Counted from the stretch's first letter, positions 7,671 through 16,878 are shown. The stretch is DNA of 64,000 nt from Chitinophaga silvisoli (GCF_003412465.1 NZ_QTJV01000021.1:1-64000); one strand, 5' to 3'. The notes: generated by a model not told the origin, from the sequence alone. Translations and numbers: made by a program.

Positions 7671-7720
7671 AAAAACGGTAACATGTGAAAAATATGCCCA
7701 TTTATTTCCAGAGGAAAAAC

Positions 7721-8104
7721 TTAAAAAACGTTATCGCAATCATTCTTCTTCACATATTGTTTGTGCATTTCACCCCATTGCTCAAGCTGCTTGATGATAG
7801 GCACTAACTCATATCCAATGTCCGTTAACTCGTATTCTACTCTCGGCGGTACTTCTGCGTAAACGGAGCGGCTAATAATTTTGTGGTCTTCCAGTTTGCG
7901 GAGCTGTAGAGAAAGCATACGTTCAGTGATATTGGGAAGGAGCCTTTTTAGTTCACCAAACCTGAGCTTACCAGTCGCTAAACAAGAGCAGATCACAATA
8001 GCCCATTGTCCGCCAAGGATGTTCGAAGCATAGACCTCTGAGCAATTATCCGCTAAAGCTTGCCTGTTGGCGAAGTTGGTGGAGGTTTCTTTGATTCTGG
8101 ACAT
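7721..8104 (-). CDS. HxlR-family winged-helix regulator
   Basis: 127 residues with the complete family core: ILGGQWAIVICSCL, LRFGELKRLLPNITERMLSLQLRKLEDHKII and the wing RVEYELTDIGYELVPII. Cysteines at NNCSEVY-like position (DNCSEV, near residue 20) and CSCL in the first helix could sense oxidants or electrophiles, as in YodB/HypR-type members; that is inference. It is divergent from a quinone-reductase gene 91 bp away, the standard YodB-like pairing. A TATATTTG box lies upstream of it at 8139-8146. Confidence 0.88.
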   Translation of the reverse strand: MSRIKETSTNFANRQALADNCSEVYASNILGGQWAIVICSCLATGKLRFGELKRLLPNITERMLSLQLRKLEDHKIISRSVYAEVPPRVEYELTDIGYELVPIIKQLEQWGEMHKQYVKKNDCDNVF

Positions 8105-8138
8105 ACTTACATTTTTTATAGTATCCTACAACTGGTTG

Positions 8139-8175
8139 CAAATATAAATAGTCCAAATTAGAGCACATATTTTTG
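8139..8175. promoter_or_regulatory. Divergent promoter boxes for HxlR and quinone reductase
   Basis: On the - strand TATATTTG (8139-8146) and on the + strand TATTTTTG (8168-8175) both fit the Bacteroidota -7 consensus TAnnTTTG. They sit 35 bp upstream of the HxlR start and 21 bp upstream of the reductase start. I see no good -33 element, as expected for a regulated promoter. The HxlR protein probably binds in this 91-bp gap. Confidence 0.5.
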
Positions 8176-8195
8176 TCTCACAATATTATTTTAAA

Positions 8196-8756
8196 ATGAA
8201 AACATTAGTTGTCGTTATCCATCCGGATATAAAAAATTCTGTGATCAATAAAAGATGGGTCGAGGAGTTACAAAAATTCCCAGATCTGTATCATGTACAT
8301 CAGCTGCATGAAGCTTATCCGAACCTGCAATTCGATATTATAGCCGAACAGAAACTGCTCGAAGCCCATGATCACATCGTTCTTCAATTTCCTTTTTATT
8401 GGTTCAATTGCCCTTTCTTATTAAAAAAGTGGATAGACGAGGTGTTCATCAGGGGATGGGCCTATGGCAGTCAGAGCGATTATAAATTAAAAGGGAAAAA
8501 GATTACATTGGCCATATCATTAGGATTAAATGAGGAAGAAGTGCAGCCTGGTTCTACTTACGGTTACTCCCTTGAGGAGTTGACCCGACCGTTTGAATTA
8601 ACTTTTCAGTATGTGAAAACGGATTACAGGCCACTTTTCGCTTATTATGGAATGGCTTATAATGTTTCGGATGAATGGGTTGAGAAAAGTGTGCCTCTGT
8701 ATATGGCTTTTCTTGAACGGTTTAAAGGTGGCCACGATACTGCAGATGCTGCCTGA
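8196..8756 (+). CDS. NAD(P)H:quinone oxidoreductase (flavodoxin-like, MdaB/KefF type)
   Basis: 186 residues of the flavodoxin-like NQO family. Visible signatures are HDHIVLQFPFYWFNCPFLLKKWIDEVF (flavin and quinone site; Phe/Tyr/Trp stack), GWAYG and the GLNEEEVQPGSTYGYS loop. The family uses FMN/FAD for two-electron reduction of quinones or azo/nitro compounds in the cytoplasm, limiting quinone stress. Divergent pairing with an HxlR gene supports an electrophile-inducible detoxification role. A rho-independent-type terminator follows at 8797-8830. Confidence 0.88.
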   Translation: MKTLVVVIHPDIKNSVINKRWVEELQKFPDLYHVHQLHEAYPNLQFDIIAEQKLLEAHDHIVLQFPFYWFNCPFLLKKWIDEVFIRGWAYGSQSDYKLKGKKITLAISLGLNEEEVQPGSTYGYSLEELTRPFELTFQYVKTDYRPLFAYYGMAYNVSDEWVEKSVPLYMAFLERFKGGHDTADAA

Positions 8757-8796
8757 CTCAAGCAGTAACAACACCTCTTCATCATCAACTTATCCC

Positions 8797-8830
8797 AATG
8801 GCCGCCTAACAACCCAAGCGGCCATTTTTT
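8797..8830 (+). terminator. Rho-independent terminator
   Basis: AATGGCCGC (8797-8805) pairs with GCGGCCATT (8818-8826), and the run continues into T's to 8830. It lies 40 bp after the quinone reductase stop. Confidence 0.75.
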
Positions 8831-8942
8831 GCGATAGAGATGGCTAATGTGATGTAAAACGTCCATCAGAAAGTCAGACTCTTCCATTATGTCTCATTTT
8901 TCATTCCCTCATCTTTACATCATTATTACTTCAAATTTGATT

Positions 8943-8987
8943 ATGAAAATCTTCTATTTTACTGACCCCATGTGTTCATGGTGTTAG
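8943..8987 (+). pseudogene. Vestige of a DsbA-family thioredoxin (CSWC) gene
   Basis: ATG at 8943 opens MKIFYFTDPMCSWC, the diagnostic N-terminus of a DsbA-family protein with a CSWC redox motif, then hits TAG at 8985-8987. Intact family members continue with a Trp/Tyr-Gly segment for ~200 residues. Here only a few more bases (CTCTGCGGCCATG) remain before unrelated sequence and the 3' end of the UvrA-like gene at 9056. This is therefore a gene broken by a nonsense change plus a large deletion. A functional 14-residue peptide is conceivable but unsupported. Confidence 0.7.
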
Positions 8988-9055
8988 CTCTGCGGCCATG
9001 TCATTTAAAGGTAAATAAATGCTCCTGGTTAGTTTCATTTAGTTCCTGACCCAGG

Positions 9056-11575
9056 TTATACATACCGGGATAAATAAGCAGCTGTTTTACTTCTTTTATT
9101 CTTTGCCACCGCCGCCGGTATTCCTTCCGCAACGATCCTTCCGCCATGTTCGCCGGCACCCGGCCCAATGTCGATCACCCAATCGCTTTGCGCAATAACG
9201 TGCATGTCGTGCTCAACAACAATCACCGTGTTGCCCGCATCTACCAGCGAATTTAATTGCACCATGAGTTTCTCTACATCTGAAGGGTGTAATCCTGTCG
9301 TGGGTTCATCCAGCACATAAAGCGTATGGCCACGTTGCGAACGCTGCAGTTCCGTTGCCAGTTTGATGCGTTGTGCCTCACCGCCTGATAGCTCTGTAGC
9401 AGGCTGACCTAACCTTAAATAACCTAATCCTACCTGTCGCACCACATCCAGGCTACGCCGCAGGATTTCCTCTTCTTTAAAAAATTCCCATGCAGCATCT
9501 ACTGACATCGAGAGTACTTCAGCAATATTCTTGTCCTTGTATTTTATTTCGAGGGTTTTGTCGTTGTACCGCGTGCCGTGGCAGGTAGGACATGGAGAAT
9601 ACACGCTTGGCAAGAACAACAATTCTACCATTACAAAGCCTTCACCTGCGCAATGTGGACAACGCCCCTTGGCTACGTTAAACGAAAAACGCCCTGCATC
9701 GTAATGACGCGCTTTCGCCATTTTCGTTCCTGCAAAAAGTTTACGCACATGGTCAAACAAGCCGGTGTATGTAGCAAGATTAGACCTTGGTGTACGGCCA
9801 ATCGGCTTTTGATCCACCCGCACCAGGCGTTTAACCTGTTCCATACCTTCCGTTATCCGCCCTGATGAAAGAACTGGTTCTTCCTCAAGTAAATCTTGTT
9901 GATCTTCCGTTGGTGCATCTATTTCCTGGCCAAGCTGCCCTGCTACAAGTTCTATAAGTGCCTGGCTGACAAGACTGCTTTTACCTGAGCCGGAAATACC
10001 CGTCACACTCGTTAAAACTCCTAAGGGAAAAGAAACATCCAGGTTACTGAGATTATTGCGGGAGATTCCTTCTAACCGCAGCCAGCTTGTTGCAGTTCGT
10101 GCAGTTCGTTTAGGCGGAATCGGTTGTGTTATATATCGCCGGGTAACAGAGGCTTTCATTTCCTGCAGCCCATTTAAAGGGCCACTATATAGAATTTCAC
10201 CGCCGTTAACACCGGCGGCAGGGCCGACATCTACTACCCAGTCAGCGTGGCGAATGATATCCACTTCATGCTCTACTACAAAAAGCGAATTGCCGGCATC
10301 TTTCAGCTTATCCAGCGCGCGCAGTAATGCTTCAGTATCCGCCGGATGAAGGCCCGCAGAAGGTTCATCGAGCACATACACAACACCGAATAAATTAGAA
10401 CGCACCTGCGTTGCGAGCCGCAGCCTTTGCAACTCACCCGGTGATAGCGTAGGCGTGCTGCGTTCCGGTGTAAGGTAACCAAGGCCGAGATCAAGCATTA
10501 TAGACAGCCTTGCCACAAGATCTTCAGCAATACGTTGAGCCACCATTGCCTTTTCAGGATGTAATTCATTTATTTTATCGAACGATGCATGACTGGCATA
10601 AGAGCTAAAAATTTTATTAAGCTCATACAATTGAAGGCGAGATATTTCTGTAATATCATAACCGGCAAATTTTACAGACAGCGATTCTTTTTTAAGTCTT
10701 TTGCCATTGCATACCGGGCAATCTGCGCCTGACATAAACTGCATGACCCGCTTTTTCATTAGCTGGCTTTGCGTATTGGCGAAGGTCTGCATTATATACC
10801 GCTTTGCACCTGTGAAGGTGCCCATGTAGCTCGGTTCCAATTTTTGGCTCAGCGCCTTCTTTACTTCTTTTGCAGAAAAGCCTGAATATACTGGAACGGT
10901 TGGCTGTTCTTCCGTAAATAATATCCAATCACGGTCTTTCTTCGGAAGGTCTCGCCAGGGCTTATCTACATCATAGCCGAGCGTCATCAGGATCTCGCGC
11001 AGGTTTTGCCCCTGCCAGGCAGTAGGCCATGCTGCAATGGCGCGTTCACGGATTGTAAGACTGTCATCCGGGACCATCGATTTTTCGGTCACATCATAGA
11101 TACGTCCGAGTCCGTGGCAGTTGGGACAAGCCCCTTCCGGTGTATTTGGCGAAAAGCCTTCGGCGTAGATGATCGATTGTCCTTTGGGATAGTCGCCTGC
11201 CCTTGAAAACAACATTCGGAGCAGGTTGGATATTGTTGTTACACTACCAACAGAAGAACGTGTGGTTACTGCACCGCGTTGTTGTTGTAAGGCAACAGCA
11301 GGAGGCAGACCTTCGATTTCATCCACTTCTGGAATGGACATCTGGTTAAATAATCGTCTTGCATAGGGTGAGACTGATTCCAGATAACGTCGTTGGGCTT
11401 CAGCATACAAAGTTCCAAATGCCAGCGAAGATTTACCTGAGCCCGATACACCTGTGAAAACAACCAGGGCATTTCGCGGTATGTCTACATTGATATTTTT
11501 AAGATTGTGTTCCCTAGCGCCCCGCACGCGAACAAAATCGCCGGTCGATGCTTTTTTTGATTGCCCTTCCTTCAT
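9056..11575 (-). CDS. Short UvrA-family ABC ATPase (UvrA2/DrrC-like)
   Basis: 839 residues. Two ABC ATPase halves are visible: Walker A GVSGSGKSS (42-50) and GISGSGKSS in the second half; signatures LSPGELQRLRLA and LSGGEAQRIKLA; Walker B-type VLDEPSAGLHP and VLDEPTTGLHP. Zinc-binding CxxC pairs (CPNCHGLG, CPVCNGKR, CPHCAGEG, CPTCHGTR) match UvrA. Standard UvrA is ~940 residues with fuller insertion domains; the shorter length and N-terminal FVRVRGAREHNLKNI fit the UvrA2/DrrC class linked to drug or DNA-damage tolerance rather than the housekeeping UvrA. It stands alone between convergent remnants. The role beyond DNA binding is inferred. Confidence 0.88.
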   Translation of the reverse strand: MKEGQSKKASTGDFVRVRGAREHNLKNINVDIPRNALVVFTGVSGSGKSSLAFGTLYAEAQRRYLESVSPYARRLFNQMSIPEVDEIEGLPPAVALQQQRGAVTTRSSVGSVTTISNLLRMLFSRAGDYPKGQSIIYAEGFSPNTPEGACPNCHGLGRIYDVTEKSMVPDDSLTIRERAIAAWPTAWQGQNLREILMTLGYDVDKPWRDLPKKDRDWILFTEEQPTVPVYSGFSAKEVKKALSQKLEPSYMGTFTGAKRYIMQTFANTQSQLMKKRVMQFMSGADCPVCNGKRLKKESLSVKFAGYDITEISRLQLYELNKIFSSYASHASFDKINELHPEKAMVAQRIAEDLVARLSIMLDLGLGYLTPERSTPTLSPGELQRLRLATQVRSNLFGVVYVLDEPSAGLHPADTEALLRALDKLKDAGNSLFVVEHEVDIIRHADWVVDVGPAAGVNGGEILYSGPLNGLQEMKASVTRRYITQPIPPKRTARTATSWLRLEGISRNNLSNLDVSFPLGVLTSVTGISGSGKSSLVSQALIELVAGQLGQEIDAPTEDQQDLLEEEPVLSSGRITEGMEQVKRLVRVDQKPIGRTPRSNLATYTGLFDHVRKLFAGTKMAKARHYDAGRFSFNVAKGRCPHCAGEGFVMVELLFLPSVYSPCPTCHGTRYNDKTLEIKYKDKNIAEVLSMSVDAAWEFFKEEEILRRSLDVVRQVGLGYLRLGQPATELSGGEAQRIKLATELQRSQRGHTLYVLDEPTTGLHPSDVEKLMVQLNSLVDAGNTVIVVEHDMHVIAQSDWVIDIGPGAGEHGGRIVAEGIPAAVAKNKRSKTAAYLSRYV

Positions 11576-11851
11576 AAATGAGTATTACAAACGTTTTGGT
11601 ACTTCTACAATTTAAGCTATAGCACTTACAGCAAATACCATACTATCAAAATAAACTGGCCCCGGGTACTGATACCCTGCCCGGTGCCGCCCGTCATAAT
11701 CCGGCCACTTACACGAGATAAAGCTTGAGCAGCCCGAGCCCCGCGGCAATGCAAACTAACACAATTGGCTGGATATCCTGAAAAATCCTATTTTCTTCCT
11801 TTCTTCACTAAAAAGGACAGGATATCTACATGAGCATCATCCCTACTGAAA

Positions 11852-13147
11852 TTATTCCTTCCTGATCAACGCTGATTGCAGGCTGTCCATTTTTTCAATT
11901 CCCCAGCCCTTATTTAGTTGCAGCTGCCATCCTTTCCCGTGTACAATATTATCTTTTACAAATAGACTATCCCTTGTCGATAATGTAATTACTTTCCAGT
12001 TCTTCATAAGCATACCACCATCCACTACCTTCAACTTCCCCCAAACATCATTTATTTCGGCGCTTGGATATACAGTCCCCCATTCACCCAGATCAAATAA
12101 ATTGTTAGGATTAAATACTATATTCATCTTCACCAGGTTGATAGTCAACACCGGTTGATGCGTGAAAAGACGGGTATAATTATCTTCCTGTTGCCGTCTG
12201 TTCGCCTCTTTCATTTTTTCAGCATGTATGATACGATCTCCCTGGTACTGCTTTTCCAGTTTAGCCAATATAGATGTAGTCGTTTTATCAGGCACAGCCA
12301 GCTTATAGTATTTTTTGATCAAAGCTGGGAACGAGGAATTTGAGTCGACTGATTCTGCCCAGGCTGGCGATTTCTCATATAGCAGATGCCCGTAAACAGG
12401 ACCGGTGATATAAGCCATAGATCGAATCAATGACAACCGGGTGTCAGCCTTATCAATCTCATTATATAAATATTGTTTTATACTTCCAGGTAGCCTACCC
12501 AGTAACATCCCTGTGTATTCAGCCAGTCCCTCATTTATTTCCAGCAAGCGTTCATTGTCAAAGGTGGAAGGAAACAATTCCTGTCTCTTTTTACGAAAAA
12601 GCAGTGCATTCACCAAATCCCTCTTGCGCTGGTTGACTGGCTTAGCTAAGGCTGCTTTTAAAGCCTGGAGTTCCAACAGAAAAAAGACACGTCCATCAGT
12701 AGTTGCCAGATGGTCAATTGTCGGGCTAAGAGCAGGAAAGCCAAGTTGATGTTGTATACGGTGAAAGGATTCATGCAACATGAGACTGAGCCGTTCCTCC
12801 ATATCAAGTGGTAATGGCCATAACACAATTGCCCACAACCGGCCTTGCCAGTTTATAGATGTATTGGCAATCATCACTTCCGGAGGTAAAGTCCCTTTGT
12901 ACAGGCCTTCTGCTATGAAAGTAAAAGTCCCAGCACTATCCGGCATATTCGCATAAGTGGTTCTGGAATGAGGATCAACCAGTAACATAGGGCCATAAAG
13001 GGGATACTTCCACATAAGATTTCGGCTGCTTGCGGAGTCTGCTTGTCTGAAATATTTAGCAGCAAGCAACATGGTAGTATCTACTCCCTGGGCAATTCCA
13101 CGAAAGGATATGGTGATTACCATTAACAATCCAATGATAGCTTTCAT
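11852..13147 (-). CDS. Secreted HExxH protein, putative zinc metallopeptidase
   Basis: 431 residues with a signal peptide (about 1-19, cleavage after GIAQ). A helix carries HESFH (His125, Glu126, His129) and, 77 residues later, NEGLAEYTG (Glu206 or Glu210) supplies a probable third ligand. This is the gluzincin-like plan HExxH...E. The remainder has no domain I can name. It should act in the periplasm or outside. It is divergent from the LytS-type kinase gene (170 bp), which may reflect shared control. It could also be a non-enzymatic relative, but the ligand set is intact. Confidence 0.65.
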   Translation of the reverse strand: MKAIIGLLMVITISFRGIAQGVDTTMLLAAKYFRQADSASSRNLMWKYPLYGPMLLVDPHSRTTYANMPDSAGTFTFIAEGLYKGTLPPEVMIANTSINWQGRLWAIVLWPLPLDMEERLSLMLHESFHRIQHQLGFPALSPTIDHLATTDGRVFFLLELQALKAALAKPVNQRKRDLVNALLFRKKRQELFPSTFDNERLLEINEGLAEYTGMLLGRLPGSIKQYLYNEIDKADTRLSLIRSMAYITGPVYGHLLYEKSPAWAESVDSNSSFPALIKKYYKLAVPDKTTTSILAKLEKQYQGDRIIHAEKMKEANRRQQEDNYTRLFTHQPVLTINLVKMNIVFNPNNLFDLGEWGTVYPSAEINDVWGKLKVVDGGMLMKNWKVITLSTRDSLFVKDNIVHGKGWQLQLNKGWGIEKMDSLQSALIRKE

Positions 13148-13318
13148 GTTTTTTTGCGAAAATTAAATACTGGTCTGACTAAATGATCTCAAATTATACC
13201 AAAGGTCTTATCTCTTTTACGACAGGCAATGGCAATTGCATGACGACCGTTAATCCTGTAAACAAGACATTTGCTATAAAACGAAGGCACTTTTTTACCA
13301 TTTTCATTAACTTGGTTC

Positions 13319-14338
13319 ATGCAACGTTTTTTACTACATGTGAGCTTTTGGCTGGGGTTCTTTTTTATATGGAACCAGATCACGTATTTTTATATCAGTG
13401 ATAAGGGAAACCGCCTTTACTTTTCTGCGCTCGACGTAAGTTTGATACTTTGTGCCTTTTACGGCATTTATTCATACCTGATGCCCCGTTATTTTAAACA
13501 TAAGCACCTAACAAAACTGGTGGTACAATCGTTAATATATCTCATACTTCTGGCAGGTGGATATGCGTTTGCTATGAAGTTATTTTTGAATCACATGGTG
13601 GTTCCCATTCACTTTAATTTTTCCTGGAACTACACTGATTTGCAGTATAATCGTTTCTTCATTGCATTATTGGGTTTGTTAGGAGGAGGTGCTATAAAAC
13701 TGGCTCTTGATCGTGTGAATACCCAACGTAGGCTTAATGAAATGGAAAAAGCCAATTCACTGGCGGAACTGACCTACCTCAAAGCACAGCTTAACCCTCA
13801 TTTTTTATTCAATTCCCTTAATAGTCTTTATACACAATTAGATTTTGATTTGCCACAGGCAAAGTTTACATTAGTGAATATAGCCGACTTATTACGTTAC
13901 CAATTATATGAATGCAGTGCTGACTTCGTTCCTTTGTCCAAAGAATTAATGCACCTGGAAAATTACTTTAATCTTCAACGAATACGTACAGAAGCAACTA
14001 CTATATTAAATGTAAAAGTAGATAACAACAACCTTACGATTTCTCCATTGCTGCTTATGCCATTCGTTGAAAATGCTTTTAAGCACGTGTCTGATGATGA
14101 TAGCAGGGAGAATATTATACAAATCGATATTCAGCTTACAGGTGAGAACCTACATTTTTATTGTATGAATACAAGCCCTGTTAAGGAACCTTTGTCAGGT
14201 ACATATGATAGTACCGGAATTGGTTTGCAGAATGTAAGACAGCGACTGGAACTCTTATATTCAAATAAATATGAACTTACTACCAAAGAACTGGATCATA
14301 AGTATTACATCTATCTAAATTTAATCTTAAACCAATGA
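13319..14338 (+). CDS. LytS/YehU-type sensor histidine kinase
   Basis: 339 residues. Four hydrophobic helices fill residues 1-130, followed by a short coiled linker and the His_kinase domain with LKAQLNPHFLFNSLNSL (phospho-acceptor His161). The ATPase region contains MPFVENAFKHV (N box) and GIGLQNVRQRL (G box). No extracellular sensor domain exists, so the signal is probably read in the membrane. The stop overlaps the ATG of the response regulator by four bases (ATGA), indicating coupled translation. Confidence 0.92.
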   Translation: MQRFLLHVSFWLGFFFIWNQITYFYISDKGNRLYFSALDVSLILCAFYGIYSYLMPRYFKHKHLTKLVVQSLIYLILLAGGYAFAMKLFLNHMVVPIHFNFSWNYTDLQYNRFFIALLGLLGGGAIKLALDRVNTQRRLNEMEKANSLAELTYLKAQLNPHFLFNSLNSLYTQLDFDLPQAKFTLVNIADLLRYQLYECSADFVPLSKELMHLENYFNLQRIRTEATTILNVKVDNNNLTISPLLLMPFVENAFKHVSDDDSRENIIQIDIQLTGENLHFYCMNTSPVKEPLSGTYDSTGIGLQNVRQRLELLYSNKYELTTKELDHKYYIYLNLILNQ

Positions 14339-15036
14339 TGAACTGTATAATTGTAGAAGATGAACCATTGGTACGTAAACAAATTGAAGGATACATTGAG
14401 AAAATCCCTTTCTTACACCTGGTAGGCACTGCACGTAATCCAATTATTGCCAAAGCTATCTTAGAAACTGACGTGGTTGACTTGATTTTTCTGGACATTA
14501 AAATGCCTCAAATGAGTGGAATTGAGTTTTTGCAAGGGCATGAGGTGGTGCAGCAGGTTATTTTCATAACCGCTTATCCTGAATATGCTTTGCAGGGATT
14601 TGAGTTGAATGTCACCGATTACTTAATGAAACCTGTAACGTTTGAGCGGTTTACAAAAGCCTGTGAAAAGGCAAAAGTTAAAATTTGTGGCTCGTTAACC
14701 GTAAAAAATAACCTGGAACATCCTGATTACTTATATGTCAAATGTGATAATTGCTTAGAGAAAATTGCCTTTGTAGATATACTATTTGTCGAATCTATGT
14801 TGAACTATGTACAGATAGTGACAACAAAACGAAAATATACAGTATACTCCAGTCTGAAAGCAATTAAGGAACGTTTGCCACAAAGTCTTTTTTTAAAGAT
14901 ACATAAGTCCTACATCGTGTCTTTAAATCACATAAGTACCTTTGGGCAATCTAAGGTTCTAATCGCAGGACACAAAGTACCAATAAGTCGCAGGAACCAG
15001 CAAACGATAAAACAGTATCTGAAAAACATACAATAG
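14335..15036 (+). CDS. LytR/AlgR-type response regulator (LytTR DNA-binding)
   Basis: 233 residues: receiver domain 1-120 with acidic EDE cluster (8-10), phospho-acceptor Asp54 (IFLDIKMP), and a conserved Lys after TDYLMKP, then a LytTR domain (about 135-230; YVKCDNCLEKIAFVDILFVESMLNYVQIV and FLKIHKSYIV). It is the cognate partner of the overlapping kinase. LytTR proteins bind paired ~9-bp direct repeats; targets here are unknown, but the transglutaminase-like gene 400 bp downstream and the divergent HExxH gene are candidates. Confidence 0.92.
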   Translation: MMNCIIVEDEPLVRKQIEGYIEKIPFLHLVGTARNPIIAKAILETDVVDLIFLDIKMPQMSGIEFLQGHEVVQQVIFITAYPEYALQGFELNVTDYLMKPVTFERFTKACEKAKVKICGSLTVKNNLEHPDYLYVKCDNCLEKIAFVDILFVESMLNYVQIVTTKRKYTVYSSLKAIKERLPQSLFLKIHKSYIVSLNHISTFGQSKVLIAGHKVPISRRNQQTIKQYLKNIQ

Positions 15037-15434
15037 AATTCGCCTTTTATTTCATCAAAACCACTTAAAAGTATATAGGTATGGAGTGAAAGCAGGAAAC
15101 AAAGGCAGTAACCCGGTCAATTCTGAAAAACGGCTCTTAAAGTAAAACAAATCCTTTTGTTTTGTTAGTTTTTAAGGATACTCTAAATTAATAATCCGTA
15201 AACACTATGTTTTGCTATCCTACCGATGAGCTGCTGGATTCAGGGTATATGATTTCCACCATAGCAGATCTATTATTGAAAAAAAGAATTGCCTCCCGAC
15301 AGACTGATCAGCAGCTGCATAAATTTATTATCCTAAAGAAAAGGTATTTTGGATAAAGGAACTGAGCCATCGAAATAATAAAGTACATTTAAATGGGCAT
15401 ATCATTAACCCAGTTTACTTAAAAAATCATTTTC
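15037..15434. other. Intergenic stretch holding one possible small ORF
   Basis: 398 AT-rich bases between the LytR gene and the transglutaminase-like gene. Apart from the small frame at 15207-15356 nothing is recognisable. A clear terminator after the regulator gene was not found. Confidence 0.3.
15207..15356 (+). CDS. Possible 49-residue protein, unrecognised
   Basis: ATG 15207 to TAA 15354-15356 encodes MFCYPTDELLDSGYMI... with an amphipathic, Lys/Gln-rich second half ending LKKRYFG. It lies in the right orientation for co-expression with its neighbours. Composition is protein-like, but length and lack of a known match make it only a candidate; it may be a remnant. Confidence 0.25.
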   Translation: MFCYPTDELLDSGYMISTIADLLLKKRIASRQTDQQLHKFIILKKRYFG

Positions 15435-16217
15435 ATGCTAATCCAGGCCAGTTCCTACTTTGAAATGCAGACAACGTGTCTTGTGCCGGGAATCTTTATG
15501 GTACGCCCCCGAAGTGCCCCCAACCAGGTTATCATGGAAGAGAAGTTTTCATTTACGCCACGGGTAAAAGGCAACGATTATATAGATGGATATGGAAATA
15601 TCGCAATGCGTTTACTCATTCCGGAAGGAGATTCTACATTGGAAAGTAGTGTAATAGCTGAGTGTACTGAAACTATTGAGGTGAATATGGATGCAGCGTA
15701 TGTACCTATAGAATTGCTTCCGGATAATGTGTTGCAGTTCCTGCTACCCAGCAGGTATTGCGAATCAGATAAGGTAACTGATATCGCCACAGCAATCACC
15801 GGGGGAATACAACCTGGTTATGCTCAGGTAGAATGTATCCGACAGTGGGTCCATACTAATTTTACCCGTCAATATGGTACTACTAACAGTACTACGTCTG
15901 CATTGGATGTTTTGCACACCAGGATGGGAGTATGCCGTGATTTTACGCATGCCGCCATTGCACTTTGCCGCAATCTGGATATTCCCGCCCGAATGGTAGC
16001 CGGTTACCTGCTTGGGTTGGACCCCATGGATCTTCATGCCTGGTTTGAAGCATACGTGGGAGATCGCTGGTATACATTTGATGCGCTTATGGATCAACCC
16101 ATGGGCGGACGCATTGTGATGGCTTATGGCCGCGATGCAGCGGACGTAGCATTTGCAAGCCATTTTGGTAATGTAGTCTTCAAAAAGATGATTATAAGTG
16201 TGAAGGAAGTAACCTGA
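15435..16217 (+). CDS. Transglutaminase-like cysteine protease family protein
   Basis: 260 residues. An N-terminal beta domain (about 1-115) precedes a transglutaminase core with the full triad: Cys167 in GVCRDFTH, His201 in DLHAWFEAY and Asp216 in YTFDA. Bacterial members are commonly cytoplasmic or exported peptidases/amidases rather than cross-linkers. No signal peptide is seen. No operon partner is obvious; the next gene is convergent. Confidence 0.85.
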   Translation: MLIQASSYFEMQTTCLVPGIFMVRPRSAPNQVIMEEKFSFTPRVKGNDYIDGYGNIAMRLLIPEGDSTLESSVIAECTETIEVNMDAAYVPIELLPDNVLQFLLPSRYCESDKVTDIATAITGGIQPGYAQVECIRQWVHTNFTRQYGTTNSTTSALDVLHTRMGVCRDFTHAAIALCRNLDIPARMVAGYLLGLDPMDLHAWFEAYVGDRWYTFDALMDQPMGGRIVMAYGRDAADVAFASHFGNVVFKKMIISVKEVT

Positions 16218-16258
16218 TTTTTATATTTAATAGGAAATAATGAAAAAGCCGGCCCCAA

Positions 16259-16876
16259 TTATTCGCCGGCAGCTGGTGTCTGTTTTAACCTTTTCAATTC
16301 CGCTTCCAATTGAGCAATGTAATTGTTTTGTGAGGCAAACGCCTTATTAATCTCCTCCATTGTATAGCGGGGTGTAATGTGTTGATGACAATTCCAGTCG
16401 TAGGCATCAACATCAAAAACCATCATTCTTTCAGGTCGGGACTGAGACCCTTCTACGCTCAGCCGGGTATATAATGCAGGATCCTCCTCCAATTCTACAA
16501 TCCTGGCTCTGGCATATAATTTTAACCGGGTCCTTGTTGGATAATCCACCATAATCAATGCGATCTTATTGTTGGTAGCTATATTACCTACAGAAATATA
16601 TTGGGAGTTCCCTTTATAATCAATAATGCCCAGTTGTTTTTCATCCAATACTTTTATAAACCCTTTTATGCCACCTCTATGTTGAATATAAGGATATCCA
16701 TTCTCTCCAATAGAAGCCATAAAAAAACTGTCCCTGTCTGAAATAAAAGCCATTTCATTTTCTTTCAGGCCATCCACATAGCTTTTTTCTTCCAAACGGG
16801 CATAGCTTTTACGGCTGCCTAATATTTCCTGCATTTCTTTGACCGCATCTGTAAATGCTAATGATGCATAATTCAT
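16259..16876 (-). CDS. Pyridoxamine 5'-phosphate oxidase-fold flavoprotein
   Basis: 205 residues with the split-barrel flavin-binding fold: FISDRDSFFMASIGENGYPYIQHRGG, YISVGNIATNNKIALIMVDYPTRTRLKLYARARIV, and the C-terminal VDAYDWNCHQHITPRYT block. Members bind FMN or F420-like cofactors and reduce small molecules; the exact substrate cannot be read. The C-terminus forms a short coiled coil (YIAQLEAELKRLKQ). It starts two bases after the small gene at 16879-17088, so the two are an operon. Confidence 0.82.
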   Translation of the reverse strand: MNYASLAFTDAVKEMQEILGSRKSYARLEEKSYVDGLKENEMAFISDRDSFFMASIGENGYPYIQHRGGIKGFIKVLDEKQLGIIDYKGNSQYISVGNIATNNKIALIMVDYPTRTRLKLYARARIVELEEDPALYTRLSVEGSQSRPERMMVFDVDAYDWNCHQHITPRYTMEEINKAFASQNNYIAQLEAELKRLKQTPAAGE

Positions 16877-16878
16877 TT

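Noticed and set aside
16246..16270. GCCGGC...GCCGGC hairpin as terminator of the transglutaminase-like gene
   Set aside because: The stem is a 6-bp self-palindrome overlapping the end of the convergent gene and lacks a T-run.
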